From positions 1,488,001-1,552,000 of the forward strand of contig NZ_CP073696.1 of NCBI RefSeq assembly GCF_025264645.1: DNA of 64,000 bases, given 5' to 3'. Positions 28,856-36,936 of the stretch are shown here, piece by piece; within the stretch, counting starts at the first letter, position 1; the number at the start of each line of letters is the position of its first letter. The position numbers were made by a program, and so were the translations under genes. This DNA is from Edaphobacter lichenicola (lineage in GTDB: Bacteria; Acidobacteriota; Terriglobia; Terriglobales; Acidobacteriaceae). The notes beneath the pieces were generated by a model, which had not been told where the DNA came from, made no database searches, and worked only from the letters and a program-made list of their open reading frames with translations.

Positions 28856-28867
28856 CAGACTGGTCTA
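28856..28867 (+). promoter_or_regulatory. TetR operator 2 (CAGACTGGTCTA)
   Basis: AGAC-TG-GTCT lies 56 bp before the tautomerase start. The flanking bases (ACAGACTGGTCTAA) are identical to those of the site before the DJ-1 gene, which supports recognition by the same regulator. Confidence 0.72.
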
Positions 28868-28922
28868 AGCTTATATTGCGCGACTAAAGCGGCTAAGCAA
28901 ACAGGCATTGGGAAGAAACACA

Positions 28923-29504
28923 ATGAGCAAACTCCGTTCAGTTTCAAGATCAAAGAGACACTTGGGACGGCGCGGATTTTGCGGTGCACTACTGGCATCT
29001 TCCGCTCTTGTGCTTCTCAGGAAAGCTGCGGCACTGACGTGCGATAGGCTCGATAATTCGTCGGCTGCAGACAAGCGCAATACACAATCCATCATCAACC
29101 CAGGAGGCGAAGTGCCCTTAGTTCGCATTGATCTAATTGAAGGCAAGTCCGAGCAATACCGCGCTCAGGTAGGCGATATCGTTTATCAAACCCTGGTGGA
29201 CGTCCTGAGTGTGCCGGAACATGACAGGTTTCACGTCATCACGGAGCACGCGAAATCGAGCCAGCCCTTTGACCGAGATTATCTCGGCATCCATCGGTCG
29301 GATGACTGTATCTTTTTCCAAATCACGTTGAACAGTGGTCGATCCACCGAGTTGAAGCAACGCTTCTACAAGACACTGGCAGAACGTCTCCATGAGGATG
29401 TGAAGCTTCGCAAAGAAGATGTCTTCATCAACCTTGTTGAAGTGCCGAAGGAGAACTGGTCATTCGGCAACGGCGAGGCACAGTACGTCGAGGCTCCCAA
29501 ATAG
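28923..29504 (+). CDS. Tat-exported tautomerase-superfamily protein
   Basis: 193 residues from the ATG at 28923. The N-terminus carries a twin-arginine signal: GRRGFC (Arg16-Arg17), then a hydrophobic ALLASSALVLL. The tautomerase fold begins at PLVRIDLIEGKS (Pro65) and continues with VGDIVYQTLVDVLSVPEHDRF and a Tautomerase_2-like DVFINLVEVPKENWSFGNG. In this superfamily the catalytic base is the amino-terminal Pro exposed by removal of Met. Here it is internal, so either proteolysis exposes it or the activity differs. Operator 2 precedes the gene, which places it in the TetR regulon. Confidence 0.82.
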   Translation: MSKLRSVSRSKRHLGRRGFCGALLASSALVLLRKAAALTCDRLDNSSAADKRNTQSIINPGGEVPLVRIDLIEGKSEQYRAQVGDIVYQTLVDVLSVPEHDRFHVITEHAKSSQPFDRDYLGIHRSDDCIFFQITLNSGRSTELKQRFYKTLAERLHEDVKLRKEDVFINLVEVPKENWSFGNGEAQYVEAPK

Positions 29505-29572
29505 ACCGGCCTCCGGCACCGGGATATCTGTGAACGGGGTCGATGTCCTGCCGCTTTCAAAGTGGTTGCTTG

Positions 29573-29615
29573 ACCGGCACTTGTAGGAGAAAGATATTCT
29601 CCTACAAGTGCCGGT
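29573..29615. terminator. 19-bp perfect hairpin between convergent genes
   Basis: Two 19-bp arms (ACCGGCACTTGTAGGAGAA at 29573-29591 and its exact complement at 29597-29615) enclose a 5-nt loop. It sits between the convergent tautomerase and SDR genes, so a bidirectional transcription stop is the simplest reading. There is no strong U-tract on either side, and the length and perfection exceed normal terminators. Confidence 0.6.
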
Positions 29616-29633
29616 ATTTCCCTCCGCTTCGGC

Positions 29634-30467
29634 TTACTTGATGGCTTTCATGATCACTCGATCGAGCATCCGATCCGGCAGGAAGCGCTTTAGAAACAGT
29701 ATGAGACCGGCCATTGCACCGCCGTGATACCGCGTGCGAGGCCGTTTGCTCTTCAATGCCTTCAACAGCAGATCAGTGATGATCCTGGGGGGAGGCAACT
29801 TTCGTTTCAACGTCGGTGAATTGAGCATCGAAGTCACCAGCGGACTATAGGCACCTTGCCCTGAATACTCTTGAGCTGAACCGTAGGCAATCGGTCCCCA
29901 CTCTGTATCAATTCCACCCGGTTCGATCACGATCACGTCTATACCGAACTGCTGGACTTCCATTCGGAGAGAGTCGGAATATCCTTCGAGAGCGTGCTTC
30001 GAAGCGAAATACCAGCCACCGAGCGGACCTGCGCATTTTCCGCCGGTTGTCGAGATATTAACGATCTTGCCGGATCTCCGCGAGCGCATATGAGGCAGCA
30101 CAAGTTGGTTGAGACGTGCCACCCCGATCAGATTAACTTCCAATTGGCGACGGGCCGCTTCCATTGGCACGTCTTCAAGAGCGCCCATCTGTCCGTAGCC
30201 TGCATTGTTGATGAGAACGTCGAGCCGACCCTGCTCTCGGATGATGCGTTCGATTGCCGCAGTCATCGTCACGTCTTCGGTGACATCCATCGCGATGACG
30301 ACGCCGCCAGCGGCTTCGATCTCACCCATGCGTTCGACTCGCCGGGCTGCACCGTACACCACATATCCTTCTGCTAAAAGTTGGAGGGCAAAGTCCTTAC
30401 CGATCCCCGAGGAAGCTCCTGTAATGAGAGCTACACGTTTCGCTTCGTTATTCACTTCTATCTCCAA
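29634..30467 (-). CDS. SDR family oxidoreductase
   Basis: 277 residues. Classical SDR: VALITGASSGIG (about 12-23), DVTED after beta-3, LDVLINNAGYGQMG, and the catalytic Ser in IVNISTTGGK with WYFASK (Tyr-x-x-x-Lys). The PGGIDTEWG segment follows. The C-terminus has a short basic/hydrophobic helix (LILFLKRFLPDRMLDRVIMKAIK). The substrate is unknown. The gene begins 6 bp after the FUSC stop, so it is the last gene of the cNMP/TrxR-FUSC-SDR operon controlled by operator 3. A carbonyl-reducing role would fit an electrophile response. Confidence 0.9.
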   Translation of the reverse strand: MEIEVNNEAKRVALITGASSGIGKDFALQLLAEGYVVYGAARRVERMGEIEAAGGVVIAMDVTEDVTMTAAIERIIREQGRLDVLINNAGYGQMGALEDVPMEAARRQLEVNLIGVARLNQLVLPHMRSRRSGKIVNISTTGGKCAGPLGGWYFASKHALEGYSDSLRMEVQQFGIDVIVIEPGGIDTEWGPIAYGSAQEYSGQGAYSPLVTSMLNSPTLKRKLPPPRIITDLLLKALKSKRPRTRYHGGAMAGLILFLKRFLPDRMLDRVIMKAIK

Positions 30468-30473
30468 GGATTG

Positions 30474-32012
30474 TCAGCCGGGCCATTCGATGAAATCGAG
30501 AACGACGCTTGTCATATTCCTGTTGCCCAACCCGTTTTCATTTGCGCGTTGGAAGACTCCACGAGCTGCTGCAATCGTGGGTACCGCTGCTGGCGAGCCG
30601 GCCGCTTCGATGCCCGCCTCTGATGGCATGGTGGCTGCCAGCCCAGCTGCAAGGATTGCTCCGGACACTGTACCCGCAACACGATCGCCGGATTTGCGCC
30701 ACGTCTCTCCTGTATACGGCTGCAATACGATGATGGACGTCATCGGCATCCAGTAGCTATGCGTGATGTGGATCAATCGCAATAGCAGCAGATCAGCTGC
30801 CGCTACCAAACCGAGGCGAAGGGCATGGCGGAACATGATTGAACGCGAAGTGAAATTGGAGCGTAGGGTTTCAAGCCAGATTTGAGGCGAAGACGACGAT
30901 GGGGCAGGCTTGCTAAAGATCGACCGAAGCCCGGTAGTGGTGGGTTCGACACCTGTCCATAGGGCACGGATGGATTCGTAGATAACCTCGAGCGACAAGA
31001 GGCAATCGCGCTCAACGGCAACCAACTGCGCCTTAAGTTGCGTCGAGATTCCGTCGCTGTTGTTGGCTATAGTCTTGGTATCAATGTGTTTGGCACCACG
31101 CCGCATCTCTATTATTAGAGAGCCTTCCAGAACAAACGCCGCGGCATTGTCATAAGGTCGCTCTCGAAGAGCGGCCTCGATTGGCTTCAGTGAAGCCGCG
31201 AGCCATTCAGCTACCTCTTTTACCGCTGATTGACATAATTCTGGTTCTGACATCGACTCATGGGCGCCTAGTTCCGCCAGTCGGAAGAGGCGCGCGAAAA
31301 GAAGATCGGCGGCCTGCACGATCACCGTGAGATTGCGTGCGCGTACGGTCCGGGCAGTCATGCGGGCAGGGACGGCAATTAGACTGCCTTGTGCTGCCTC
31401 GATTAGCACGCGGATCTGATGAACGGAGTCTTTGAATCGCGCTGAGTCTTCTAGAGGAAGGGCCGGGAGCCCGGCGAGCTTCGCATAGATATCCGCGACA
31501 GCATTACGGGCGGGCCCAAATGGATCAAGAGGCCAGAAGACGAGGCTGAACGCGGCTGCCCAAATACCCCCAGCGATGAAGTACAAGATGGCGCTTCGAA
31601 CAGAGGCGGGTGTATGTACCGCTGCGCCGTATGAAACAAAGTAACAGATGAGTATTGAGGCGCTTCCCGAGGCCAGTGGCTGCGAAACCACCCGCGCGAG
31701 CGTGACGCTAAAGCAGAACAGTGACGTAACAACAACTGCGACGGGCAAAGAAGTCGAAGCAATTGCCGCGATGATGATTGCTAGAGTGCCGCCCGCTACT
31801 ACCGTCATCATATTGCCGAATCGAGAGCGATATGGTCCTCCATTGTCAACGTTGAGGGCGACCAGAACACCGAATGCCGCCCATCCGGTAGGTCGCCCTA
31901 GTAGATGGAGCGAGACCATCAAGCAGGCAATAGCAAGACCCGCACGAATGCCGCGCCGCCATTGCATTCGGCTGAAGGTCGACCTGAACAGTAAAGAATA
32001 CGCAGAGACCAA
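30474..32012 (-). CDS. FUSC-family inner-membrane exporter, C-terminally short
   Basis: 512 residues; homologues usually have 650-750. An N-terminal bundle of about five to six membrane segments (IRAGLAIACLMVSLHLLG to IAGGIWAAAFSLVFWPLDPFGP) is followed by a long cytoplasmic helical domain. A second membrane half starts at FRHALRLGLVAAADLLLLRL and reaches ILQPYTGETWRKSGDRVAGT and LAAGLAATMP. Beyond this the expected last hydrophobic segments are replaced by a polar sequence ending VVLDFIEWPG, so the 3' end may be deleted. The family exports aromatic acids and fusaric acid. It starts 33 bp after the TrxR-like gene and precedes the SDR. Confidence 0.82.
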   Translation of the reverse strand: MVSAYSLLFRSTFSRMQWRRGIRAGLAIACLMVSLHLLGRPTGWAAFGVLVALNVDNGGPYRSRFGNMMTVVAGGTLAIIIAAIASTSLPVAVVVTSLFCFSVTLARVVSQPLASGSASILICYFVSYGAAVHTPASVRSAILYFIAGGIWAAAFSLVFWPLDPFGPARNAVADIYAKLAGLPALPLEDSARFKDSVHQIRVLIEAAQGSLIAVPARMTARTVRARNLTVIVQAADLLFARLFRLAELGAHESMSEPELCQSAVKEVAEWLAASLKPIEAALRERPYDNAAAFVLEGSLIIEMRRGAKHIDTKTIANNSDGISTQLKAQLVAVERDCLLSLEVIYESIRALWTGVEPTTTGLRSIFSKPAPSSSSPQIWLETLRSNFTSRSIMFRHALRLGLVAAADLLLLRLIHITHSYWMPMTSIIVLQPYTGETWRKSGDRVAGTVSGAILAAGLAATMPSEAGIEAAGSPAAVPTIAAARGVFQRANENGLGNRNMTSVVLDFIEWPG

Positions 32013-32045
32013 GTGGATTCGCTCAGATGCCTATCGGATGTGGTC

Positions 32046-33137
32046 CTAATGCTTGGCCGCCTGCAACGCGGCAAGCACGGAGTTCGGGTCGGCCGGATGA
32101 CGACTGCGATGATCGGCGAGATAACGATGCACATCGGAGATGACGACAGAGCCTTCACCGACCGCTGACCCAACGCGTTTGACGGAAGTCGCACGAACGT
32201 CCCCGACGGCGAATATGCCGGGGACGTTGGTGGCATAAGGAGTGCTCTCAAAACCATGGGGTCCACCCGTCAAGACAAAGCCTTTATTGTTCAAACGCAC
32301 TTTTCCGAAGAGCCATCCGGAATTGGGTTCGGCTCCGATCATGACGAAAACAGTGCAGACAGAGCGGCACGTTCTAAGCCCGGTTTGACGGTTGATCCAC
32401 GTGACGTTCTTGAGCGAGGAGTCACCTTCGAGTGATTCGATTTCAGAGTCGGTATGAACGGTGATGCGAGATGAGCATTCGATCCGCGAAATCAGATATT
32501 GGGACATGGTGGCAGAGAGAGACGGACCGCGAACGATCTGATGTACATGGCGGCCAATGCCCGCTAGAAACATCGCTGCCTGACCCGCAGAGTTACCACC
32601 TCCAACGACGATGACCTCTTTCCCCTGGCAGAGAAGCGATTCCATTGCCGTGGCTGCGTAGTAGAGTCCACGGTTTTCGAACTGACTGTAGTTAGGCACC
32701 GAGAGGCGCCGATACTGCGCTCCAGATGCAATGACGACGGCGCGAGCGCAGAAGGAGATTCCACCAGCGAGCGTTAGCTTGTGCACGCCTTCGAACGGCA
32801 TTGCCGTGACGACTTCACGGGAAATGGCAAAGAGTACCCCGAACTTAAGCGCCTGAACGTGGGCGCGGGTCGCCAGACCCTGCCCGGAAATGCCGGTCGG
32901 AACTCCTAGATAATTTTCTATCTTGGAACTGGTACCTGCTTGGCCTCCGGGAGCAATGCCTTCAATAACGACGGTGCTGAGACCTTCGGAAGCGGCGTAG
33001 ACAGCGGCAGCAAGACCTGCTGGACCGGCCCCGAACACGGCCACGTCATAGATTGTGCTCGCGTCTGGCATTTCAGTGATGCCAACCAAGTTCATCCGCA
33101 AGATCACTAATCGTGGGACGGCAGAGCAAACGTCCAT
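32046..33137 (-). pseudogene. Thioredoxin-reductase-like FAD domain, 3' part of a broken gene
   Basis: 363 codons. The FAD motif [33 protein letters not shown], the NAD(P) motif [17 protein letters not shown] and the terminal [18 protein letters not shown] match TrxR-like flavoproteins. The redox CxxC is absent: the usual CATC position reads YAATAME. In the intact paralogue (41.9-43.7 kb) this domain is fused to an N-terminal cNMP domain. Here a TTGG-TTGG tandem duplication at 33082-33089 breaks the frame just before GITEMPD. The remaining frame could still give a complete FAD domain from a start near 33137. The FUSC and SDR genes follow. Confidence 0.85.
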
Positions 33138-33188
33138 TGGTGAGCCTTACGGTCGGCAAAGGTATGTTTTCATCTGACGTGTCGGCAT

Positions 33189-33797
33189 CTACACTTTGGG
33201 ATTGCTTCGGTGCGACCTCTGCGACCTGGTGGGGATAACTGTTCCGTACAAGGAACGCTGGATTTTCATAAGCTCCGCATCGCCCGCATAGCCACTGACG
33301 AGGATACCGCCGCTGGTTTCTCCAATGATGCCGAGTCGCCGCCACACAAGTGCTTGCGTGATGAGGTTCGCAATGTCGCCTTCGTCTCGCATCAGTCGTC
33401 GGAAGCCGGGTCGTGGAATGCGAATCAACCGGCTCGCACCATTGGTGCGAGCATCGATTAGACTTCCCTGAGAGTTGAGCAGATTTAGTTCACCTGAGAA
33501 TTCGAGCCGCCCATACTCTCTAATGACTTTCGGTTCGCCTACGGTTGCAGGCAGCGACGTTTCGATCCCACCCTCAAGAACCACGAACAGGTCGATCTCG
33601 CGCTCTCCATGAAGGTACAAGGTAACGTTTGGCGGAAAGTTCTCCTCTTGCCCGTAGACTCGGAGGCGATCGAGCATATCTTCCGTAAATGCGGGGAAGG
33701 CGAGATCTCGCCTAAACTCCGGGGTGTTTCGGCCGCGAATCTTTACAGCAGCGTCCTCCGACGTATCCGAGAATTCTCGTTCGATCATGAGTGACAT
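33189..33797 (-). pseudogene. cNMP-binding domain, 5' part of the broken cNMP/TrxR gene
   Basis: 202 codons from the ATG at 33797. The CRP-like beta-roll is visible: FPPNVTLYLHGEREIDLFVVLEGGIE and FSGELNLLNSQGSLIDART (a phosphate-binding cassette with the usual GELALL replaced by GELNLL). Up to IQRS it is colinear with the intact paralogue. There one base is missing relative to the paralogue's CGG-TTC codons (about 33255), and the frame ends at 33189. The lost frame resumes as FLVRNSYPHQ in another phase and continues to SDLADELG near 33090. The deletion and the later 4-nt insertion sum to +3, so only the segment between them is out of phase. Operator 3 lies 11 bp upstream. Confidence 0.88.
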
Positions 33798-33807
33798 CGT
33801 AACGCAG

Positions 33808-33830
33808 CTAGTCTACGATTAGACTAGTCT
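33808..33830 (-). promoter_or_regulatory. TetR operator 3, double overlapping palindrome
   Basis: CTAGTCTA-CGAT-TAGACTAG (33808-33827) is a perfect 8-bp inverted repeat, and AGACTAGTCT (33821-33830) overlaps it. Together they offer three AGAC/GTCT half-sites in tandem before the cNMP/TrxR-FUSC-SDR operon, in the region divergent to the DJ-1 gene. Confidence 0.75.
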
Positions 33831-33900
33831 GATCATAGATTTCTTCACTTTCTTTCCTTCTTTTTTTGCGATGGACCTTGTTTTTTATGAATCTAGAAAC

Positions 33901-33910
33901 AGACTGGTCT
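33901..33910 (+). promoter_or_regulatory. TetR operator 4 (AGACTGGTCT)
   Basis: The same AGAC-TG-GTCT core and flanks as operator 2 lie 58 bp before the DJ-1/PfpI start. Confidence 0.72.
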
Positions 33911-33967
33911 AATCTATTTGTGTGTGAGCCAGGTAATCGGCTTAACTACAAATTCAGAAGAGGCGTT

Positions 33968-34840
33968 ATGTACACATTCAAGAAAGCAGTTTTAGCGGCC
34001 CTGGCACTCATCGTGGCGGGCACTCCCGTGATCTCCAGAGCACAGTCGCAGTCCAAAGGTAAGGTCCTCGTTGTCATGTCCAGTGCGAACGAACTGGCAC
34101 TGAAGGATGGCAAGCAGTACAAGACGGGCTACTACCTCAACGAGTTCGAAGTCCCATATAAGAAGCTCGTCGAAGCGGGCTATACGCCAGTGATCGCGAA
34201 CCCGAAGGGCGATACCCCTGTCATGGACGCGAATTCAAACAACAAGATGTTCTTTGGTGGCGATGACAACGCGCGCGCCGAAGCCCTCAAGTATGTGCAA
34301 GGCGTTCAGCAACTCAAGCATCCGAAAACTCTTGCGTCCGTTGTCTCTGAAGGCACCGATGGGTACGTCGGTCTCTTCATCCCCGGCGGTCACGCTCCGA
34401 TGGTGGACTTGATCCAGGACAAAAATCTTGGCAAGATCCTAACCAGCTTCCATAACGCAAACCGCACGACGGGCATCATCTGCCATGGACCGGTGGTTCT
34501 TCTTTCGACTCTGAGCGATTCCGAAGCCTTCCAGAAGGCCATGATCGCAGGCGACGGAAGCGCGAGTTCACTGGCGAAGAACTGGCCCTATGCCGGTTAC
34601 CACGTGACGATTTTTTCTACCGGTGAAGAAGAAGCACTTGAAGGTCCAAACGGTCTGGGTGGATACGTCCAGTTCTATCCGGTCAACGCGCTCGCCGAAG
34701 CCGGTGCTCACGTCGACACCTTCACGAACTGGCACCCCAATGTCGTAGTGGATCGCGAGCTCATCACGGGCCAGCAGCCGATGTCCGCCGAGGAGTTTGG
34801 CAATACGTTGATCGCGAAGCTTGACGGTGGTTCGCGCTAA
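33968..34840 (+). CDS. Exported DJ-1/PfpI-family protein
   Basis: 290 residues from the ATG at 33968, with AGAGG upstream. A signal peptide (KKAVLAALALIVAGTPVISRAQ) implies periplasmic or secreted location. The DJ-1/PfpI fold is shown by KVLVVMSSANELALKDGKQ, DGYVGLFIPGGHAPMVDL and the nucleophile elbow GIICHGPVVLLS with the conserved Cys-His. The large insert and PGGHA loop are like the Hsp31/HchA branch, which includes glyoxalase III and protein-repair activities. Operator 4 and its position opposite the TrxR operon put it in the TetR regulon. Activity on methylglyoxal is an inference. Confidence 0.85.
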   Translation: MYTFKKAVLAALALIVAGTPVISRAQSQSKGKVLVVMSSANELALKDGKQYKTGYYLNEFEVPYKKLVEAGYTPVIANPKGDTPVMDANSNNKMFFGGDDNARAEALKYVQGVQQLKHPKTLASVVSEGTDGYVGLFIPGGHAPMVDLIQDKNLGKILTSFHNANRTTGIICHGPVVLLSTLSDSEAFQKAMIAGDGSASSLAKNWPYAGYHVTIFSTGEEEALEGPNGLGGYVQFYPVNALAEAGAHVDTFTNWHPNVVVDRELITGQQPMSAEEFGNTLIAKLDGGSR

Positions 34841-34876
34841 ATGAAGTGTGCCGTTCTCACAACGCAGCGGTAAAGC

Positions 34877-34910
34877 AGCGAAAGGCGATCACCAGTGGTC
34901 GCCTTTCGCT
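34877..34910 (+). terminator. Intrinsic terminator after the DJ-1 gene
   Basis: A perfect 12-bp stem AGCGAAAGGCGA / TCGCCTTTCGCT with a 10-nt loop, 36 bp after the stop, then GACTCATTTT. It separates the DJ-1 gene from TetR copy 2. Confidence 0.75.
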
Positions 34911-34996
34911 GACTCATTTTCGGTTCGCACGCTTGCTTCAACTCGGTACACATAATCGGCGCAGTCTTCAAGGAACTTATATCAGGACGGAGAGGG

Positions 34997-35009
34997 TAGA
35001 CAGGGTCTA
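34997..35009 (+). promoter_or_regulatory. Possible TetR operator 5 (TAGAC-AGG-GTCTA)
   Basis: An inverted repeat with the same TAGAC/GTCTA half-sites as operator 1, but a 3-nt instead of 2-nt spacer. It lies 11 bp before the start of TetR copy 2 at 35021, the same relative position as operator 1 before copy 1. Confidence 0.6.
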
Positions 35010-35020
35010 TGCGAAATCAG

Positions 35021-35608
35021 ATGAGCAAACAGACTACTAGGGAAAACCTCATTCAAGTTGGACTTGGCATGGTCCGCTCTGAGGGATACCTGGCTACAGG
35101 AGTGAACCAGGTTTTAGTGGCGGCCAAAGTTCCGAAGGGCTCCTTCTACCATCACTTCACGACTAAAGATGAGTTCATCCTTGAAGTGATAAAGAGGTAC
35201 GCGGCAGGAGAGCAGGAACGTTGGGAAAGGCTGCTTGTTCATTCCAATCTCTCTCCGCTGAAAAGACTGCGTCGATACTTTAAGGATTTGATTGCTACTT
35301 ATGGTGTCCGCGGTGGGCCGGTCGCTGGCTGCCTGTTCGGCAACATGAGTATTGAGATTGCGGCTCAGAACCCAGAGATCCGAAAGATGCTGATCGAAGC
35401 CTTTGATGCTTGGGAGGATGCCATCGCGACGGCGCTTCGACAGGCCATCGAGAAGGGGGAACTTCGCTCTTCTGATGATCCAGAAAAGCTTGCTGCTCTG
35501 CTGATCAATGGCTGGGAAGGGGCCCAGGTTCGGTCAAAGGCACTGCAAAGCGACAAGCCGCTCAACCTCTTCTTCGACCACGCCTTCGAAGTTTTGCTGA
35601 AAGGCTAA
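35021..35608 (+). CDS. TetR/AcrR-family regulator, NemR-like (copy 2)
   Basis: 195 residues from the ATG at 35021, chosen to match copy 1; an in-frame ATG at 35009 overlaps operator 5. The HTH spans about residues 8-52 (VPKGSFYHHFTTKDEF recognition region). Cys104 in AGCLFGNMSIE is conserved with copy 1 and with NemR. The protein is colinear with copy 1 over its full length. Differences in the ligand pocket half suggest separate signals or graded responses on shared operators. A c-type cytochrome gene follows 115 bp downstream on the same strand. Confidence 0.9.
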   Translation: MSKQTTRENLIQVGLGMVRSEGYLATGVNQVLVAAKVPKGSFYHHFTTKDEFILEVIKRYAAGEQERWERLLVHSNLSPLKRLRRYFKDLIATYGVRGGPVAGCLFGNMSIEIAAQNPEIRKMLIEAFDAWEDAIATALRQAIEKGELRSSDDPEKLAALLINGWEGAQVRSKALQSDKPLNLFFDHAFEVLLKG

Positions 35609-35723
35609 GGACGGTTGTAGTCTGCATTCCCTGCGAGTGCGCCCAGCGTTCCGTAAGATCGCTTCGGCTCTGGTATTGACGCTTACTTCGTGACCGCCCC
35701 AATCGACCCGAAGGAGAACTTCT

Positions 35724-36314
35724 ATGCGCAAGTTTGTTCTCGGATTTGCAGTAGCCGTGCTTGTCGTCCTGACAGCCGGCTTCTGCTATGTACGCTTTGG
35801 ATTTGTTGACCCGCGCGCGGACCTATCCGTGGGCTGGCTCGAAAGTAAGGTCGCAATGCCTGCCCTCGATGCTGCCGTCGATCGGCGTGCTCCAGAAACC
35901 AAAAACCCGCTCCATCCCACTGACGCCAACCTCAGCGCCGGTATGAAGATCTATCAACCTAATTGCGCGAGTTGCCATGGCGACATTCAACATCCGCATG
36001 CGCAGCTTGCTGACGCCCTTTATCCTCGTGCACCTCAATTCGCCGAGGATGCACCTGACATGCCTGAAAATCAGAACTTCTACATCATTCAACACGGCAT
36101 ACGGTTGAGCGGGATACCCGCTTGGAAGCAAGCTCTCAGCGAACAGGAAATTTGGCAGCTGACCACATTCCTGAGTCACATGGATAAGCTGCCGCCGCAG
36201 GTTTCTGCGGCGTGGACAACAACGTCAGTTGTCTCTCAAAATACGGACTCTTCGTATGATGGGTTGAACATGGAGATGAAAGACAAGAAGAGTACGGGTC
36301 TGCCCAGGCACTGA
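35724..36314 (+). CDS. Membrane-anchored c-type cytochrome
   Basis: 196 residues. A single N-terminal membrane segment (FVLGFAVAVLVVLTAGFCYV) anchors a periplasmic monohaem domain. The haem motif CASCH is at about residue 81-85, and a likely axial Met occurs in the DMPENQNFYI region. ALSEQEIWQLTTFLSHMDKLP is the typical last helix of class I cytochrome c. AAGGAG precedes the ATG. It follows TetR copy 2 and may be controlled with it. An electron-transfer partner is not identifiable. Confidence 0.87.
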   Translation: MRKFVLGFAVAVLVVLTAGFCYVRFGFVDPRADLSVGWLESKVAMPALDAAVDRRAPETKNPLHPTDANLSAGMKIYQPNCASCHGDIQHPHAQLADALYPRAPQFAEDAPDMPENQNFYIIQHGIRLSGIPAWKQALSEQEIWQLTTFLSHMDKLPPQVSAAWTTTSVVSQNTDSSYDGLNMEMKDKKSTGLPRH

Positions 36315-36858
<544 letters not shown>

Positions 36859-36898
36859 TCATTCTAAAGCACTTAGATGATGGGTGACCCCAAAGTAG

Positions 36899-36917
36899 AC
36901 AGAGGTCGTGGGTTTGA
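36899..36917 (+). repeat. Degenerate copy of the tRNA-Asp T-arm, possible old att site
   Basis: CAGAGGTCGTGGGTTTGAT from 36900 repeats CAGAGGTCGCGGGTTCGA of tRNA-Asp (from 36823) with two C-to-T changes, 77 bp downstream. It lies between the tRNA and the integrase stop. It may be a decayed att half from an earlier insertion. Confidence 0.5.
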
Positions 36918-36936
36918 TATGGGTGCAATAAGCACC

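Noticed and set aside
35029-35042. AGACTACTAG resembling the TetR half-sites
   Set aside because: Lies within codons 4-7 of TetR copy 2, lacks the GTCT half, and matches conserved protein sequence (Gln-Thr-Thr-Arg).
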